Assembly: GCF_014197755.1 (NCBI RefSeq)
Contig: NZ_JACIGE010000001.1
Span: 310,001-374,000 of the forward strand
Direction of reading: 5' to 3'
Source of the DNA: Rhodocyclus tenuis
GTDB taxonomy: Bacteria; Pseudomonadota; Gammaproteobacteria; Burkholderiales; Rhodocyclaceae
Length of the DNA: 64,000 bases
Shown here: one piece after another, positions 8,820 to 17,966 of the stretch
Numbering within the stretch: position 1 is the stretch's first letter
Layout of the letters: each line of letters starts with the position of its first letter
Made by a program: the position numbers and the translations under genes
Notes under the pieces: generated by a model
The model's input: the letters and a program-made list of their open reading frames with translations, nothing else
The model's database searches: none
What the model was told of the DNA's origin: nothing

Positions 8820-10826
8820 ATGACGAGTATCGCCTACGGTTTCTGGGACGGTCAGACCGCTGACCTGCGCACCGGGAACACCTCGCTGCCGGCCGGCTGG
8901 CCCGAACTTGAGGGTTTCGACTTCTTCAACCAGGGCAACCCGATCCGCGCCTTCATCGGCGATCGCGGCTTTCTGGTGTTCGATGACTCGGTCTGCCTGA
9001 TCGATGCCTTCCGCCGTCAGATGGAGATGGCGGCGCAGCAATCCTGCGGCAAGTGCACGCCCTGCCGGATCGGCGCGCCGCTGATCCGCGACGCGCTGGC
9101 GAGCTATGCCCAGGACCGGCCGGGTCCGCTCGATCTCGACGGGATCATCGAACTCGCCCGCCAGATGACCGACTCGTCGCTGTGCGGGCTCGGTCGCACC
9201 GCGCCGGTGGCGCTGCTCGGCGCGCTCACGCATTTCCGCGCCGACGTCGAGGCCGAGATCGCGCAGGCGCAACCGCTGCCCGCGCAGCACGGCATGGAGT
9301 ACATGACGGCGCCGTGCATCGAGGCGTGTCCGTCGAAGATCAACGTGCCGCGCTACATCGACTACATCCGCGACGGCAAACCCTCCTACTCGCTCGGCGT
9401 CATCCTGCAGAAATACCCGATGGCGGCGACCTGCGGCCGCGTCTGCGTGCGTTTCTGCGAGATGGCCTGCCGGCGGGCGCTGGTCGACGAAGCGGTCGGC
9501 ATCAAGACGCTCAAGCGCTATGTCGCCGACCATCAGCAGGGACCGAACGCGCTGCGTTTCACGCGCGACCTGATCAGCCGCCCGCTGCCGCCCGACATGC
9601 GCGTAGCGGTGGTCGGCGCCGGGCCGGCGGGCGTTTCCTGCGCCTATCACCTGCTGCTGCACGGCTATCACGTCGACATCCTCGAAGCGCTCGACGAAGC
9701 CGGCGGCATGGCGGCGATCGGCATCCCGAGCTACCGCCTGCCGAAGGACGTGCTGCATTCCGAGACCGACATCATCAACAGCCTCGGCGGGCGCTTCCTG
9801 TTCGGACAGGCGATGGGCCGCGACTTCGGCATCGACGAGCTGTTCGCGCGCGGCTACCGCGCCGTCTTCCTCGGCCTCGGCTGCCAGGAGGGAACGCGCA
9901 TGGGCGTCGCCGGCGAAGATCAGGCGACCTCGGGCTACGAGACCGGCATCAGCTTCCTGCTGCAGGTACACGACCACATCGCCGGCACGCGCAAGACCGA
10001 ACTCAGTGGTGACGTGGTCGTGGTCGGCGGCGGCAACGTCGCCATGGACTGCGCGCGCTCGGCGCTGCGCATGGGCGCCGAGCGCGTGCATCTGGTGTAC
10101 CGGCGCACACGCGCCGACATGCCGGCCGACCCGAGCGAGATCGCCGCGGCCGAGGAGGAAGGCGTCATCTTCCATCCCTTGCTCAATCCGACGCGCGTGC
10201 TGCTCGCCGACGGCCGGGTGACCGGCGTCGAACTGGTGGCGATGCGCCAGACCGAAGTCGATGCCAAGGGCCGGCGTGGCGTCGAGCCGGTTCCGGGCAG
10301 CGAACAGCTGATGAACTGTGACACGCTGATCGCGGCGATCGGCCAGACCGTCCAGAGCGGTGCCATGCGCCCCGAGGACGGCGTCAAGCTGACGCGCTGG
10401 GGCTGGGTCGAGATCAATCCCTTCGACCTCGCCACCTCGCGCCCCGGCGTCTTCGCCGGCGGCGACTGCGCCTTCGGGCCATCGACGCTGATCCACGCCA
10501 TGGCCAACGGCCTGCAGGCGGCGCGCAGCATCAACGACTGGCTGCAGCTGGGCCACACCAGCTTCTTCCCGCGCACGCACATGCGCGCGCTGCTGCACAG
10601 CCGCAAGCTGCTCGCCGCCGACTTTGCGGAAGTACCGGTCAAGCGTGAGTACCGCGTGCACCACCCAGAACTCGACCCCGAGGTAAGACGCACCATGTTC
10701 GAGGAGGTCGAAGCGACGATCAGCGACGAAGAAGCGTATCGCGAAGCCAAGCGCTGTCTGCGCTGCTACCGCATCTACTCGGTCGTCACCGAACGGCCCA
10801 TCCCGGAAGGAGCGGAGCTGTCATGA
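8820..10826 (+). CDS. Fusion of NuoF C-terminal iron-sulfur domain with GltD/NfnB-like NAD(P)-flavin oxidoreductase (hydrogenase partner subunit)
   Basis: The 668 residues start at ATG 8820; an upstream in-frame extension lacks family features. Residues about 40-140 match the end of NuoF/HydB: GFLVFDDSVCLIDAFRR, then cluster ligands SCGKCTPCRIG (Cys76, 79, 82) and SSLCGLG (Cys122). The FMN/NADH-binding part of NuoF is absent. Residues about 160-640 are GltD-like: Cys166 and Cys170, a second set CGRVCVRFCEMAC (205-217), FAD motif GAGPAG (266-271), a second dinucleotide fold VVVVGGGNVAMDCA, and the FAD-closing stretch GVFAGGDCAFGPSTL. A C-terminal CLRC pair may bind another cluster. HydA follows with a 4-base ATGA overlap. 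The likely role is electron transfer between NAD(P)(H) and the hydrogenase. Cofactor choice and any bifurcation are unproven. Confidence 0.88.
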   Translation: MTSIAYGFWDGQTADLRTGNTSLPAGWPELEGFDFFNQGNPIRAFIGDRGFLVFDDSVCLIDAFRRQMEMAAQQSCGKCTPCRIGAPLIRDALASYAQDRPGPLDLDGIIELARQMTDSSLCGLGRTAPVALLGALTHFRADVEAEIAQAQPLPAQHGMEYMTAPCIEACPSKINVPRYIDYIRDGKPSYSLGVILQKYPMAATCGRVCVRFCEMACRRALVDEAVGIKTLKRYVADHQQGPNALRFTRDLISRPLPPDMRVAVVGAGPAGVSCAYHLLLHGYHVDILEALDEAGGMAAIGIPSYRLPKDVLHSETDIINSLGGRFLFGQAMGRDFGIDELFARGYRAVFLGLGCQEGTRMGVAGEDQATSGYETGISFLLQVHDHIAGTRKTELSGDVVVVGGGNVAMDCARSALRMGAERVHLVYRRTRADMPADPSEIAAAEEEGVIFHPLLNPTRVLLADGRVTGVELVAMRQTEVDAKGRRGVEPVPGSEQLMNCDTLIAAIGQTVQSGAMRPEDGVKLTRWGWVEINPFDLATSRPGVFAGGDCAFGPSTLIHAMANGLQAARSINDWLQLGHTSFFPRTHMRALLHSRKLLAADFAEVPVKREYRVHHPELDPEVRRTMFEEVEATISDEEAYREAKRCLRCYRIYSVVTERPIPEGAELS

Positions 10827-12664
10827 CCCCGCCAAGCAATACCGATCCGCTGATCCTGATCTCGATCGACGGCCAGACGCTTGAGGCGCTGCCCGAGGAG
10901 AGCATCCTCGCCTGCGCCCGCCGTCACGGCATCTACATCCCGAGCCTGTGCGAACTCAACGACATCGATCACGCACCCGGTACCTGCCGCGTGTGCATGG
11001 TCGAGGTGGCCAGCCAGGATCAGGCCTCCGCGCCACTGCTCGCCGCTGCCTGCGTCACGCCGGCGCGGCCGGGAATGGCAGTGAACACCCACTCACGCCG
11101 CGCGCGTGAAGCACAGCGGCTGCAGGTCGAGCTGATGCTCGCCGACCACAACCAGGATTGCGCCACCTGCGTGCGTCACGGCAACTGCGAATTGCAGGAC
11201 GTGGCGCAGTTCGTCGGGCTGCACAGCAACCGCTTCTTCGACCGTTCGCGCGCCATGGGACGCACAGTCGACCGCTCGTCGCCAGCGATGGTCCGCGACA
11301 TGAGCAAATGCGTGCGCTGCCAGCGCTGCATCGCCATCTGCCGGCAGGGGCAAACGGTCGACGCGCTGGTGGTCACCGGCACCGGCCTCGACACGGCCGT
11401 CGGCCTGCATCACGGTCTGTCGCAGGCCGAATCGACCTGCGTCACCTGCGGTCAGTGCGTTCTCGTCTGCCCGACCGGCGCGCTCGGCGAACGCGACGAA
11501 ACCGACCGCGTGCTCGACTACCTGTTCGACCCCGAGATCGTCACCGTCTTCCAGTTCGCGCCGGCGGTTCGCGTCGGCTTCGGCGAGGAGTTCGGCTTTC
11601 CCGTCGGCACCAACGTCGAAGGGCAGATCATCGCCGCGTTGCGCCAGCTCGGCGCCGACATCGTTCTCGACACCAATTTCGCCGCCGACGTGGTGATCAT
11701 GGAGGAAAGCGCTGAGCTGCTGCGCCGCCTCGGCGAGCGCCGGCGGCCGACCTTCACCTCGTGCTGCCCGGCGTGGATCAACTTCGCCGAGCGCCACTAC
11801 CCGGACCTGCTGCCGCTGCTCTCCTCGACCAAGTCGCCGCAACAGTGTCTCGGCGTGATCGCCAAGACCTATCTGCCCGAGCGCATGGGCATCGATCCGG
11901 CGCGCATCCGCGTCATCTCGATCATGCCCTGCGTCGCCAAGAAGGACGAGCGCACGCGGCCGCAGCTGCAGCTGGCCAACGGCATGCGCGAGGTCGATCT
12001 GGTGCTGACGACGCGCGAGTTCGCGCGCCTGCTCAAGCGCCGCGGGCTCGACCTGCGCAACCTGACGCCGTCGACCTTCGACAACCCCTACATGAGCGCC
12101 TACTCGGGCGCCGGCGCCATCTTCGGCACCACCGGTGGCGTCATGGAGGCCGCGGTGCGCACCATGTACCGCATCGTCAACGGGCGCGAACTCGAGCACA
12201 CCGAGGTGACGCCGCTGCGTGGCTTCGAGGGGCTGCGTACCGCCGCGGTCGAGGTCGGCGGCTCGGTCGGCACGGTAAAGGTGGCGATGGCGCACGGTCT
12301 GGGGCCGACGCGCGAGCTGTGCGAGCGCATCCGTGCCGGAACGGCCGACTTCGATTTCATCGAGATCATGGCCTGCCCGGGCGGCTGCGTGGACGGCGGC
12401 GGCAACCTGCGCTCGAAGAAGGCGTACCGGCGCAACGCGCTCAAGCGCCGCGACACGCTGTTCGCCATCGACCGCGCCAACGGCGTGCGTCAGTCGCACA
12501 ACAACCCTCAGGTGCAGGCGCTGTACCGCGACTTTCTCGAACAGCCGTTCTCCGAACGCGCGCACCAGTTGCTGCACACCTGGTACAGCGACCGCAGCAT
12601 CGCCATGACGCAGACGGTCAAGGACGTCTGGGACGAGATCACCATGAGCACGACGATCTACTGA
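10823..12664 (+). CDS. hydA: [FeFe]-hydrogenase catalytic subunit, group A, with full N-terminal cluster relay
   Basis: The enzyme interconverts protons plus electrons and H2. The 613 residues contain, in order, a [2Fe-2S] ferredoxin domain (Cys43, 55, 58, 77), a His-ligated [4Fe-4S] site (His109, Cys113, 116, 122), two [4Fe-4S] sites (Cys163-173 and Cys206-216), the H-cluster domain and a small-subunit-like tail. H-cluster signatures are intact: TSCCPAW (Cys314 and Cys315, the first matching the proton-transfer Cys), MPCVAKKDE (Cys370) and EIMACPGGCVDGGGN (Cys518, Cys522). SGAGAIFGTTGGVMEAA is also typical. The gene overlaps its flavoprotein partner by 4 bases, and a terminator follows. The maturases HydE, HydF and HydG needed to build the cofactor are not in the window. 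Such enzymes are uncommon in betaproteobacteria. Confidence 0.96.
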   Translation: MTPPSNTDPLILISIDGQTLEALPEESILACARRHGIYIPSLCELNDIDHAPGTCRVCMVEVASQDQASAPLLAAACVTPARPGMAVNTHSRRAREAQRLQVELMLADHNQDCATCVRHGNCELQDVAQFVGLHSNRFFDRSRAMGRTVDRSSPAMVRDMSKCVRCQRCIAICRQGQTVDALVVTGTGLDTAVGLHHGLSQAESTCVTCGQCVLVCPTGALGERDETDRVLDYLFDPEIVTVFQFAPAVRVGFGEEFGFPVGTNVEGQIIAALRQLGADIVLDTNFAADVVIMEESAELLRRLGERRRPTFTSCCPAWINFAERHYPDLLPLLSSTKSPQQCLGVIAKTYLPERMGIDPARIRVISIMPCVAKKDERTRPQLQLANGMREVDLVLTTREFARLLKRRGLDLRNLTPSTFDNPYMSAYSGAGAIFGTTGGVMEAAVRTMYRIVNGRELEHTEVTPLRGFEGLRTAAVEVGGSVGTVKVAMAHGLGPTRELCERIRAGTADFDFIEIMACPGGCVDGGGNLRSKKAYRRNALKRRDTLFAIDRANGVRQSHNNPQVQALYRDFLEQPFSERAHQLLHTWYSDRSIAMTQTVKDVWDEITMSTTIY

Positions 12665-12682
12665 GCGGCAGCGCAAAAAAAG

Positions 12683-12715
12683 CGGCGAGGTACTTGGCCT
12701 CGCCGTCGTTTTTTT
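12683..12715 (+). terminator. Rho-independent terminator after hydA
   Basis: A perfect 8-bp stem CGGCGAGG / CCTCGCCG (12683-12690 and 12698-12705) with a 7-base loop is followed after three bases by seven T residues. It begins 18 bases after the hydA stop. An A-run before the stem means it could also serve as a weaker terminator for the opposite strand, where icmF ends at 12769. Confidence 0.85.
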
Positions 12716-12768
12716 CTCCTCACCCTGCGGGTTCTGACTGCGCCCGGCCCCTGAGCGGGGCCAGCCGC

Positions 12769-15700
12769 CTACATGCTGCGCCGGTACTGTCCGCCGACTT
12801 CATAGAGCGTCGAGGTGATCTGCCCAAGCGAGCAGACGCGCACGGCATCGACCAGCACGGCAAAGACGTTGCCGTCCTCGATCACCGTCTGCTTGAGCTT
12901 CTCCAGCATGGCCGGTGCCTGCGCCGCGTTGCGCTGCTGGAATTCGCGCAGGCGCCTGATCTGCGACTGCTTTTCCTCGTCGGTCGAGCGTGCCAGCTCG
13001 ATTTCGGTCTGCGCCGAGCCCTTCGGGTTGAGGAAGGTGTTGACGCCGATGATCGGGTACGAGCCGTCGTGCTTGCGGTGCTCGTAATAGATCGACTCTT
13101 CCTGGATCTTGCCGCGCTGGTAGCCGGTTTCCATGGCGCCGAGAACGCCGCCGCGCGCGGCGATCGCTTCGAATTCCTGCAGCACGGCTTCCTCGACCAG
13201 ATCGGTGAGCTCGTCGATGACGAAAGCGCCCTGGTTCGGGTTTTCATTCTTGGCGACGCCCCACTCGCGGTTGATGATCAACTGGATCGCCATTGCGCGG
13301 CGCACCGATTCCTCGGTCGGCGTGGTGATCGCTTCGTCGTAGGCGTTGGTGTGCAGGCTGTTGCAGTTGTCGTAGATGGCGATCAGCGCCTGCAGCGTGG
13401 TGCGGATGTCGTTGAAGTCCATCTCCTGCGCGTGCAAGGATCTGCCCGAGGTCTGGATGTGGTACTTGAGCTTCTGGCTGCGCTCGTTGGCGCCGTACTT
13501 GTTCTTCATCGCCACCGCCCAGATGCGGCGGGCGACGCGGCCGATCACCGAGTATTCCGGGTCCATGCCGTTGGAAAAGAAGAACGACAGGTTGGGCGCG
13601 AAGTCGTCGATGTGCATGCCGCGCGCGAGGTAGCTCTCGACGTAGGTGAAGCCGTTCGACAAGGTGAAGGCAAGCTGGCTGATCGGGTTGGCGCCGGCTT
13701 CGGCGATGTGATAACCGGAGATCGACACCGAGTAGAAGTTCTGCACCTGATGGTGCACGAAGAACTCCTGGATATCGCCCATCATCTTCAGCGCGAACTC
13801 GGTCGAGAAGATGCAGGTGTTCTGCCCCTGATCCTCTTTCAGGATGTCGGCCTGCACGGTGCCGCGCACGTTCGACAGCGTCCACTCGCGGATCTTCCCG
13901 GCCTCGTCCTCGGTCGGCTGGCGGCCGTTGTCGCGCTCGAACCTGGCGATCTGCTGGTCGATCGCGGTGTTGAAGAAACAGGCGAGGATGATCGGCGCCG
14001 GGCCGTTGATCGTCATCGACACCGAGGTCGTCGGCGCCAGCAGGTCGAAGCCGTCGTAGAGCACCTTGAGATCGTCGAGCGTCGCGATCGACACGCCCGA
14101 ATTGCCGATCTTGCCGTAGATGTCGGGGCGCTCGTCGGGGTCGCAGCCGTATAGCGTCACCGAATCGAAGGCCGTCGACAGGCGGTGCGCCGGCATGCCT
14201 TCGGACACCTTCTTGAAGCGGCGGTTGGTGCGGAAGGCGTCGCCCTCGCCGGCGAACATGCGCGTCGGGTCCTCGCCCTCGCGCTTGAAGGCGAAGACGC
14301 CGGCGGTGAAGGGGAAAGAGCCGGGAACGTTCTCGCGCATCAGGAAGCGCAGCGTTTCGCCGTCGTCGCCGAACTTCGGTAGGATCACCTTGCGGATCTT
14401 TGTTCCCGACAGCGATTCCGACACCAGCCGCGTGCGGATTTCCTTGTCACGGATCTTCACCACGTACTCGTCGCCGCTGTAGGCCTTGACCGTATCCGGC
14501 CACATCTCGAGCAGCTTCTTCGCCTTCGGGTCGAGCTGGCTGTCCTTGAAGGCGATCAGTTCGGCGAAATCGCCGGCCGGCTTGTCGCAGGCGGCGAAGA
14601 TTTCCGCCGACAGACGCAGCGCCTGCCGTTCGCGCGCGATCTTCACCTGCGCTTCGGTGTGCGCGTGATAGCCGCGCACCGCGTCGGCGATTTCGGCGAG
14701 ATAGCGCACCCGCTGCGCCGGCACGATGGCGCGCTGGCTTGAGGACTGTTTGACCGTCACCCGCGGCAGCTTGCCGGGCTGCAGTTGCAGACCGCGCGCG
14801 CTCAAGGCCGGCACCAGCGCCTGATAGAGCGCGGTGACGCCGTCGTCGTTGAAGCGCGCCGCCTGCGTGCCGAACACCGGCATCTCGTCAGTCGACGTCG
14901 AAAACAGCTCGCGGTTGCGCTGGTACTGCTTCCTGACGTCGCGTAGCGCGTCCTCGGCGCCCTTGCGGTCGAACTTGTTGATGGCGACGAAATCGGCAAA
15001 GTCGAGCATGTCGATCTTTTCCAGCTGCGACGCGGCGCCGAACTCGGGCGTCATCACGTACAGCGACAGATCGACGAAGGGTACGATGGCCGCGTTGCCC
15101 TGACCGATTCCCGAGGTTTCGACGATCACCAGATCGAAACCGGCGAGCTTGCAGGCGGCAATCACCTCGGGCAGCGCTGCCGAAATCTCGCTGCCGGTGT
15201 CGCGCGTCGCCAGCGAACGCATGGTGATGTGCGGATGCTCGATCGCGTTCATGCGGATGCGGTCGCCGAGCAGCGCGCCACCAGTGCGCTTGCGCGAGGG
15301 ATCGATCGAGACGATGGCGATCTTCACCGAGTCGTTCTGGTCGAGACGGAAGCGGCGCACGATCTCGTCGGTGAGCGAGGACTTGCCGGCGCCGCCGGTG
15401 CCGGTGATGCCGAGCACCGGCACCGCCACCGCCTTGGCGGCGGCGAGCAGGCTGGCACGCAGGTCGGCAGCGTAGGCGCCGTTCTCCAGCGCGGTGATGA
15501 TGCGCGCCAGCGCCCGCCGATCGCCGGCGGCGAGCGCTTCCAGCACCGCTTCGGCGCTCGCCGGTGCGGCCGCCGTCAAGTCACTGTCGGCTTGCTGCAC
15601 GAGGTCGTTGATCATCCCCTGCAGGCCCATGCGTTGCCCGTCTTCGGGCGAATACAGGCGGGCGACGCCGTAAGCGTGCAGCTCGGCGATTTCGTGCGGC

Positions 15701-16035
15701 ACGATGACGCCACCGCCGCCGCCGAACACCTTGATGTTCTCGCCGCCGTTGGCGCGCAAGAGATCAAGCATGTACCTGAAGAACTCGACGTGCCCGCCCT
15801 GATACGAGGTGATCGCAATGCCCTGCACGTCCTCCTGCAGCGCGGCGTTCACGATCTCCTGCACCGAGCGGTTGTGGCCGAGGTGGATCACCTCGCAGCC
15901 GGTCGACTGCAGGATGCGGCGCATGATGTTGATCGACGCGTCGTGGCCGTCGAAGAGCGAAGCCGCAGTGACGAAGCGCACCTTGTTCTGCGCCTTGTAC
16001 GGGGCAAGCTTCGGGGCGATGGAAAGATCGGTCAT
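12769..16035 (-). CDS. icmF: Fused isobutyryl-CoA mutase IcmF (B12-dependent mutase with built-in G-protein chaperone)
   Basis: IcmF interconverts isobutyryl-CoA and n-butyryl-CoA using adenosylcobalamin, with a fused GTPase chaperone guarding cofactor loading. The 1088 residues show the diagnostic order. The B12-binding domain (about 20-150) has the axial His31 in [12 protein letters not shown]. The MeaB-like GTPase (about 205-440) has Walker [10 protein letters not shown] (212-220) and NKFD. The mutase TIM barrel (about 540-1085) includes [16 protein letters not shown]. The fusion and length separate it from ordinary methylmalonyl-CoA mutase. Related fused mutases may prefer pivalyl- or isovaleryl-CoA, and the substrate cannot be settled by eye. 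A thioesterase gene lies upstream on the same strand. Confidence 0.95.
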   Translation of the reverse strand: MTDLSIAPKLAPYKAQNKVRFVTAASLFDGHDASINIMRRILQSTGCEVIHLGHNRSVQEIVNAALQEDVQGIAITSYQGGHVEFFRYMLDLLRANGGENIKVFGGGGGVIVPHEIAELHAYGVARLYSPEDGQRMGLQGMINDLVQQADSDLTAAAPASAEAVLEALAAGDRRALARIITALENGAYAADLRASLLAAAKAVAVPVLGITGTGGAGKSSLTDEIVRRFRLDQNDSVKIAIVSIDPSRKRTGGALLGDRIRMNAIEHPHITMRSLATRDTGSEISAALPEVIAACKLAGFDLVIVETSGIGQGNAAIVPFVDLSLYVMTPEFGAASQLEKIDMLDFADFVAINKFDRKGAEDALRDVRKQYQRNRELFSTSTDEMPVFGTQAARFNDDGVTALYQALVPALSARGLQLQPGKLPRVTVKQSSSQRAIVPAQRVRYLAEIADAVRGYHAHTEAQVKIARERQALRLSAEIFAACDKPAGDFAELIAFKDSQLDPKAKKLLEMWPDTVKAYSGDEYVVKIRDKEIRTRLVSESLSGTKIRKVILPKFGDDGETLRFLMRENVPGSFPFTAGVFAFKREGEDPTRMFAGEGDAFRTNRRFKKVSEGMPAHRLSTAFDSVTLYGCDPDERPDIYGKIGNSGVSIATLDDLKVLYDGFDLLAPTTSVSMTINGPAPIILACFFNTAIDQQIARFERDNGRQPTEDEAGKIREWTLSNVRGTVQADILKEDQGQNTCIFSTEFALKMMGDIQEFFVHHQVQNFYSVSISGYHIAEAGANPISQLAFTLSNGFTYVESYLARGMHIDDFAPNLSFFFSNGMDPEYSVIGRVARRIWAVAMKNKYGANERSQKLKYHIQTSGRSLHAQEMDFNDIRTTLQALIAIYDNCNSLHTNAYDEAITTPTEESVRRAMAIQLIINREWGVAKNENPNQGAFVIDELTDLVEEAVLQEFEAIAARGGVLGAMETGYQRGKIQEESIYYEHRKHDGSYPIIGVNTFLNPKGSAQTEIELARSTDEEKQSQIRRLREFQQRNAAQAPAMLEKLKQTVIEDGNVFAVLVDAVRVCSLGQITSTLYEVGGQYRRSM

Positions 16036-16145
16036 GGTCTTGCTCCGGATAGCGTTGTCAGCGGCAGCGTCGCGTGCTGGCTGGCGGCGGGGGCGCCCCG
16101 TTTTCCAGCACGCTTGCCAAGGTGCTTGCCAACTCGATGACCAAC

Positions 16146-16607
16146 TCAGTTGCCAAAACTGGCTGGCATTTCGGCGGCGACGACTTCGCCGCGTACGGTC
16201 TCGACGCCGTCGGCGAAGACGCTCGCCTCGACGATCACCTTGCGTCCGCGCAGTTCCTTCACGCGGCCGCGGATTTCCAGCTCGCCGCCGAGTGGCGTCG
16301 GCTTGAGAAAGCTCACCGACAGCGAAGCGGTGACGAAGCGCAGCACCGGCGCCGAACCGATCTCGCGCCCCTCGGCGCGATAGCGCGCCGCCGCTGCCGT
16401 CGCCGTGCCGTGACAGTCGATCAGCGAGGCGAGCAGGCCGCCATAGACGAAGCCGGGAATCGCCGTGTGATACGCCTCGGGCGTGAAACGCGTGACGGTC
16501 TCCTCGCCCTCCTGGAAAGTCCTGATCCGGTGACCGTGCGCGTTCTGGCTGCCACAGCCGTAGCAGTGCGCAACATTGTCAGGGTAGCTGTCCTGGATAG
16601 CCTGCAT
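16146..16607 (-). CDS. PaaI/4HBT hotdog-fold thioesterase family protein
   Basis: A probable acyl-CoA thioesterase of 153 residues. I chose the ATG at 16607 ([10 protein letters not shown]) because AGAGGA lies at normal spacing upstream; an in-frame start at 16691 would add residues without family features. The sequence has the hotdog signature [19 protein letters not shown], in which Asp and His sit in the helix that forms the active site of this superfamily. A pair CYGCG near residue 15 resembles the short CxxCG segment found in a subgroup of these enzymes. It lies 111 bases upstream of icmF on the same strand and may help recycle CoA from branched acyl-CoAs; that link is inference. Confidence 0.82.
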   Translation of the reverse strand: MQAIQDSYPDNVAHCYGCGSQNAHGHRIRTFQEGEETVTRFTPEAYHTAIPGFVYGGLLASLIDCHGTATAAAARYRAEGREIGSAPVLRFVTASLSVSFLKPTPLGGELEIRGRVKELRGRKVIVEASVFADGVETVRGEVVAAEMPASFGN

Positions 16608-16733
16608 CGCGCCGGTCCTCTTGCCATGGAAGTGGGGGAGGCCCATGTTAGGGAGCCGGCGCGCGCATGACCATTGCCTGCCACGACGCAAATCATGTAA
16701 TTATTGCCAACATGAAAAATCAAACGGAACAAG

Positions 16734-17900
16734 GTGGCGTCAATCGACGTGACAAACACTGACACGCCCAGAACCGCTCGCTCCGGGAGTGCGGTCAGCA
16801 AGGCTGCGTCACTCGCCGCCAGCGCGCAGCGCCCGCCCGGCGACACTGGCGGCCAACGCGCCAGCGTCGCCGCCGGCTTCGTTCGCGGCATGCTCGCCGG
16901 CGTCAGCGCGCGCGCTGGCGATGCCGGCGAACTGCTGCTGCGCGCCGGCATCGACGCCGCGCTGCTCGCCGACGCCGACCCGGCGCAGACGCCGCCGCGC
17001 GTCCCGGTCGACCGCTACGCGGCGCTCTACAACCTGATCAACGCCGAACTCGACGACGAAGGCTTCGGCCTGTTCTCGACGCCGCTGCGCGTCGGCAGTT
17101 TCGAACTGCTGTGCCGCGGCGTTCTCGGCGCGCCGACGCTGGCCGAAGTGCTCGACCGCCTGGCGCGCTACCTGCGCGTGCTGCTGCCCGATGTGGCGAT
17201 GTCGCTTGAAGTCGTCGGCGACGAGGCGCGGCTGAGCCTGCGCGAATGCCGGCCGCTCGGCGCCGGCCGCGTCTTCGCCTTCGAGTGGCTGCTGCGCCTG
17301 CTGCACGGTCTGGCGTGCTGGCTGGTGGCGCGCAGCGTGCCGCTCGATACGGTCAGCTTTCCCTACCCGGTGCCGGCGCATGTCGCCGATTACGCGCTGA
17401 TCTATACCGCGCGTTCGCGCTTTGTCGAAGATGGCGTGCCGGGCGACGTGCTCGTCGCCTGCTTCGCCGCCAATCTGCTCGAACTGCCGGTGCGCCGCGA
17501 CGAGGCGGCGCTGGCGGCCTTCCTCGTCGGCGCCCCCGGTCGCCTGACCACGCTCTACCGCCGCGACCGCGAAATGGTGCAGCGCGTACGCGACCGCCTG
17601 CGCGCGGCGCTGCCGAAATCGCTGACGCTGGCGCAGGTGGCGCAGAGCCTGCACCTGTCACCGCGCACGCTGCACCGGCGGCTGGAGGACGAAGGTTCGA
17701 GCTTTCAGGCGATCAAGGACGCGCTGCGCCGCGATCAGGCGATCAGCCGGCTGGCGAAGACGCGCGACCCGCTGGCGCAGGTGGCGGCCGATCTCGGCTA
17801 CGCCGATGCCTCGGCCTTCTACCGCGCCTTCGTCGGCTGGACCGGCGAGGCGCCGACGCACTACCGCAAGCGCCTGCGCGGCAATTCGCCGGCGCGCTGA
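16734..17900 (+). CDS. AraC-family transcriptional regulator with arabinose-binding-like (OruR-type) sensor domain
   Basis: The N-terminal two thirds (FVRGMLAGVSARAGDAGELLLRAGID onward in pieces) match the arabinose-binding-like domain of the OruR subgroup. The C-terminal 100 residues carry two helix-turn-helix units: LTLAQVAQSLHLSPRTLHRRL, then DPLAQVAADLGYADASAFYRAF with the usual GEAPTHYRKR end. Members usually activate catabolic genes in response to a small ligand. The GTG start at 16734 gives 388 residues; the first 45 or so are low complexity, so a later start is possible. The gene is divergent from the thioesterase and icmF genes, which makes them candidate targets. Confidence 0.87.
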   Translation: MASIDVTNTDTPRTARSGSAVSKAASLAASAQRPPGDTGGQRASVAAGFVRGMLAGVSARAGDAGELLLRAGIDAALLADADPAQTPPRVPVDRYAALYNLINAELDDEGFGLFSTPLRVGSFELLCRGVLGAPTLAEVLDRLARYLRVLLPDVAMSLEVVGDEARLSLRECRPLGAGRVFAFEWLLRLLHGLACWLVARSVPLDTVSFPYPVPAHVADYALIYTARSRFVEDGVPGDVLVACFAANLLELPVRRDEAALAAFLVGAPGRLTTLYRRDREMVQRVRDRLRAALPKSLTLAQVAQSLHLSPRTLHRRLEDEGSSFQAIKDALRRDQAISRLAKTRDPLAQVAADLGYADASAFYRAFVGWTGEAPTHYRKRLRGNSPAR

Positions 17901-17966
17901 GGCCGCCGCCCGCTCCGTCGCTGCAGACTCTGCCGCCGCTGGACTCGGCGCCGGCGGGTCAGCCGC

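Noticed and set aside
8583-10664. Long open frame on the minus strand opposite the hydrogenase partner gene
   Set aside because: The plus strand encodes recognisable cluster and FAD motifs; the antisense translation has none.
15990-16145. Cobalamin riboswitch upstream of icmF
   Set aside because: The region between the thioesterase and icmF is too short and lacks a recognisable B12-box.
16712-16762. A 16-codon leader frame (ATG 16712) overlapping the AraC gene start
   Set aside because: No supporting ribosome site or regulatory structure; likely chance.
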